Source: Legionella erythra (lineage in GTDB: Bacteria > Pseudomonadota > Gammaproteobacteria > Legionellales > Legionellaceae). From it: 64,000 nt of DNA. Under the pieces are notes generated by a model, which saw nothing but the letters and a program-made list of their open reading frames with translations, did not search any database and was not told the origin of the DNA. Made by a program: the position numbers and the translations under genes. Shown piece by piece: positions 63,905 to 64,000 of this stretch. Positions within the stretch are counted from its first letter, which is position 1, and every line of letters starts with the position of its first letter. The DNA lies in assembly GCF_001467615.1 (NCBI RefSeq), contig NZ_LNYA01000023.1:231258-295257 (forward strand), given 5' to 3'.

Positions 63905-64000
63905 AGACGAGGAGAGTTCCTAACGACACCACGGCCTACGCACTTCAATTTTCAATCAAACTGAGCAAATGTTCTAAAAAGGAATTGTCCCATCCACCGA

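Noticed and set aside
1..64000. tRNA, rRNA, CRISPR arrays, prophage genes or a complete active IS
   Set aside because: None seen in the intergenic regions; only the two transposase remnants were found.

Overview
The window looks like a chromosomal segment of a Legionella-type gammaproteobacterium. Core genes in familiar gammaproteobacterial order (fabF-mltG-tmk-holB-pilZ-tatD; the biotin genes; coaE-zapD; aspS with an MscS-type channel and mutH) alternate with genes for eukaryote-like or effector-like proteins: ankyrin repeats behind an F-box-like N-terminus, a Ras-like GTPase, a kinase-like fold, a HAD-like protein, and large proteins of no known family. Four of these carry, just upstream, promoters with the layout of the Legionella PmrA-controlled Dot/Icm effector promoters. 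The genus call is inferred from gene content; no rRNA is present to confirm it.

Layout. 1-4621: lipid, cell-wall and replication operon, with fabF cut by the window edge. 4622-7220: a crippled IS5-type element and an ankyrin gene, flanked by two copies of a GC-rich stem-loop repeat. 7221-11164: leftward seven-gene bufferin-type operon (two small Cys-rich precursors, a DUF692/MNIO enzyme, a DUF2063 partner, then YceI, cytochrome b561, YceI). 11276-14952: two MFS transporters around anmK. 14966-17631: squalene-synthase-like enzyme, two tandem-duplicated family 2 glycosyltransferases and an overlooked 48-aa acidic ORF. 17714-18773: topoisomerase IB gene broken by one frameshift. 18950-22588: small-protein, stress-like locus (SDR, Lys/Gly-rich protein, Asp/Pro-rich proteins, a lipoprotein). 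22776-32791: accessory/effector region with a frameshifted GTPase, trxC, an IS3-type remnant, four probable effector genes and others. 32801-40049: SDR, then a type I secretion ATPase and adaptor next to their likely substrate, a 1090-aa RTX protein. 40132-46805: Gln-rich secreted protein, then the leftward fmdB-like/DUF502/aspS/mscK/mutH cluster. 47031-53843: divergent bioBFHD and bioA with a BirA-like operator between them, then an EAL phosphodiesterase and a secreted Cys-rich protein. 53843-57249: coaE, zapD, a DMT transporter and an unknown. 57439-62663: exopolysaccharide-type cluster (epimerase, TackOD1 zinc-ribbon regulator, BcsA-like synthase, HlyD-like adaptor). 62792-63844: HAD-like probable effector.

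The most notable signals are four 33-bp promoter modules with identical internal spacing (half-site, 5 nt, half-site, 10 nt, -10) in front of four unrelated effector-like genes; the two-precursor bufferin operon with a possible internal attenuator; the TackOD1-linked polysaccharide cluster; an 857-aa probable effector with two HEPN-type R-x4-H motifs; and three accessory genes each disrupted by a single indel, which may be real decay or assembly error. All assignments come from reading the sequence and translations by eye; no database search was run.
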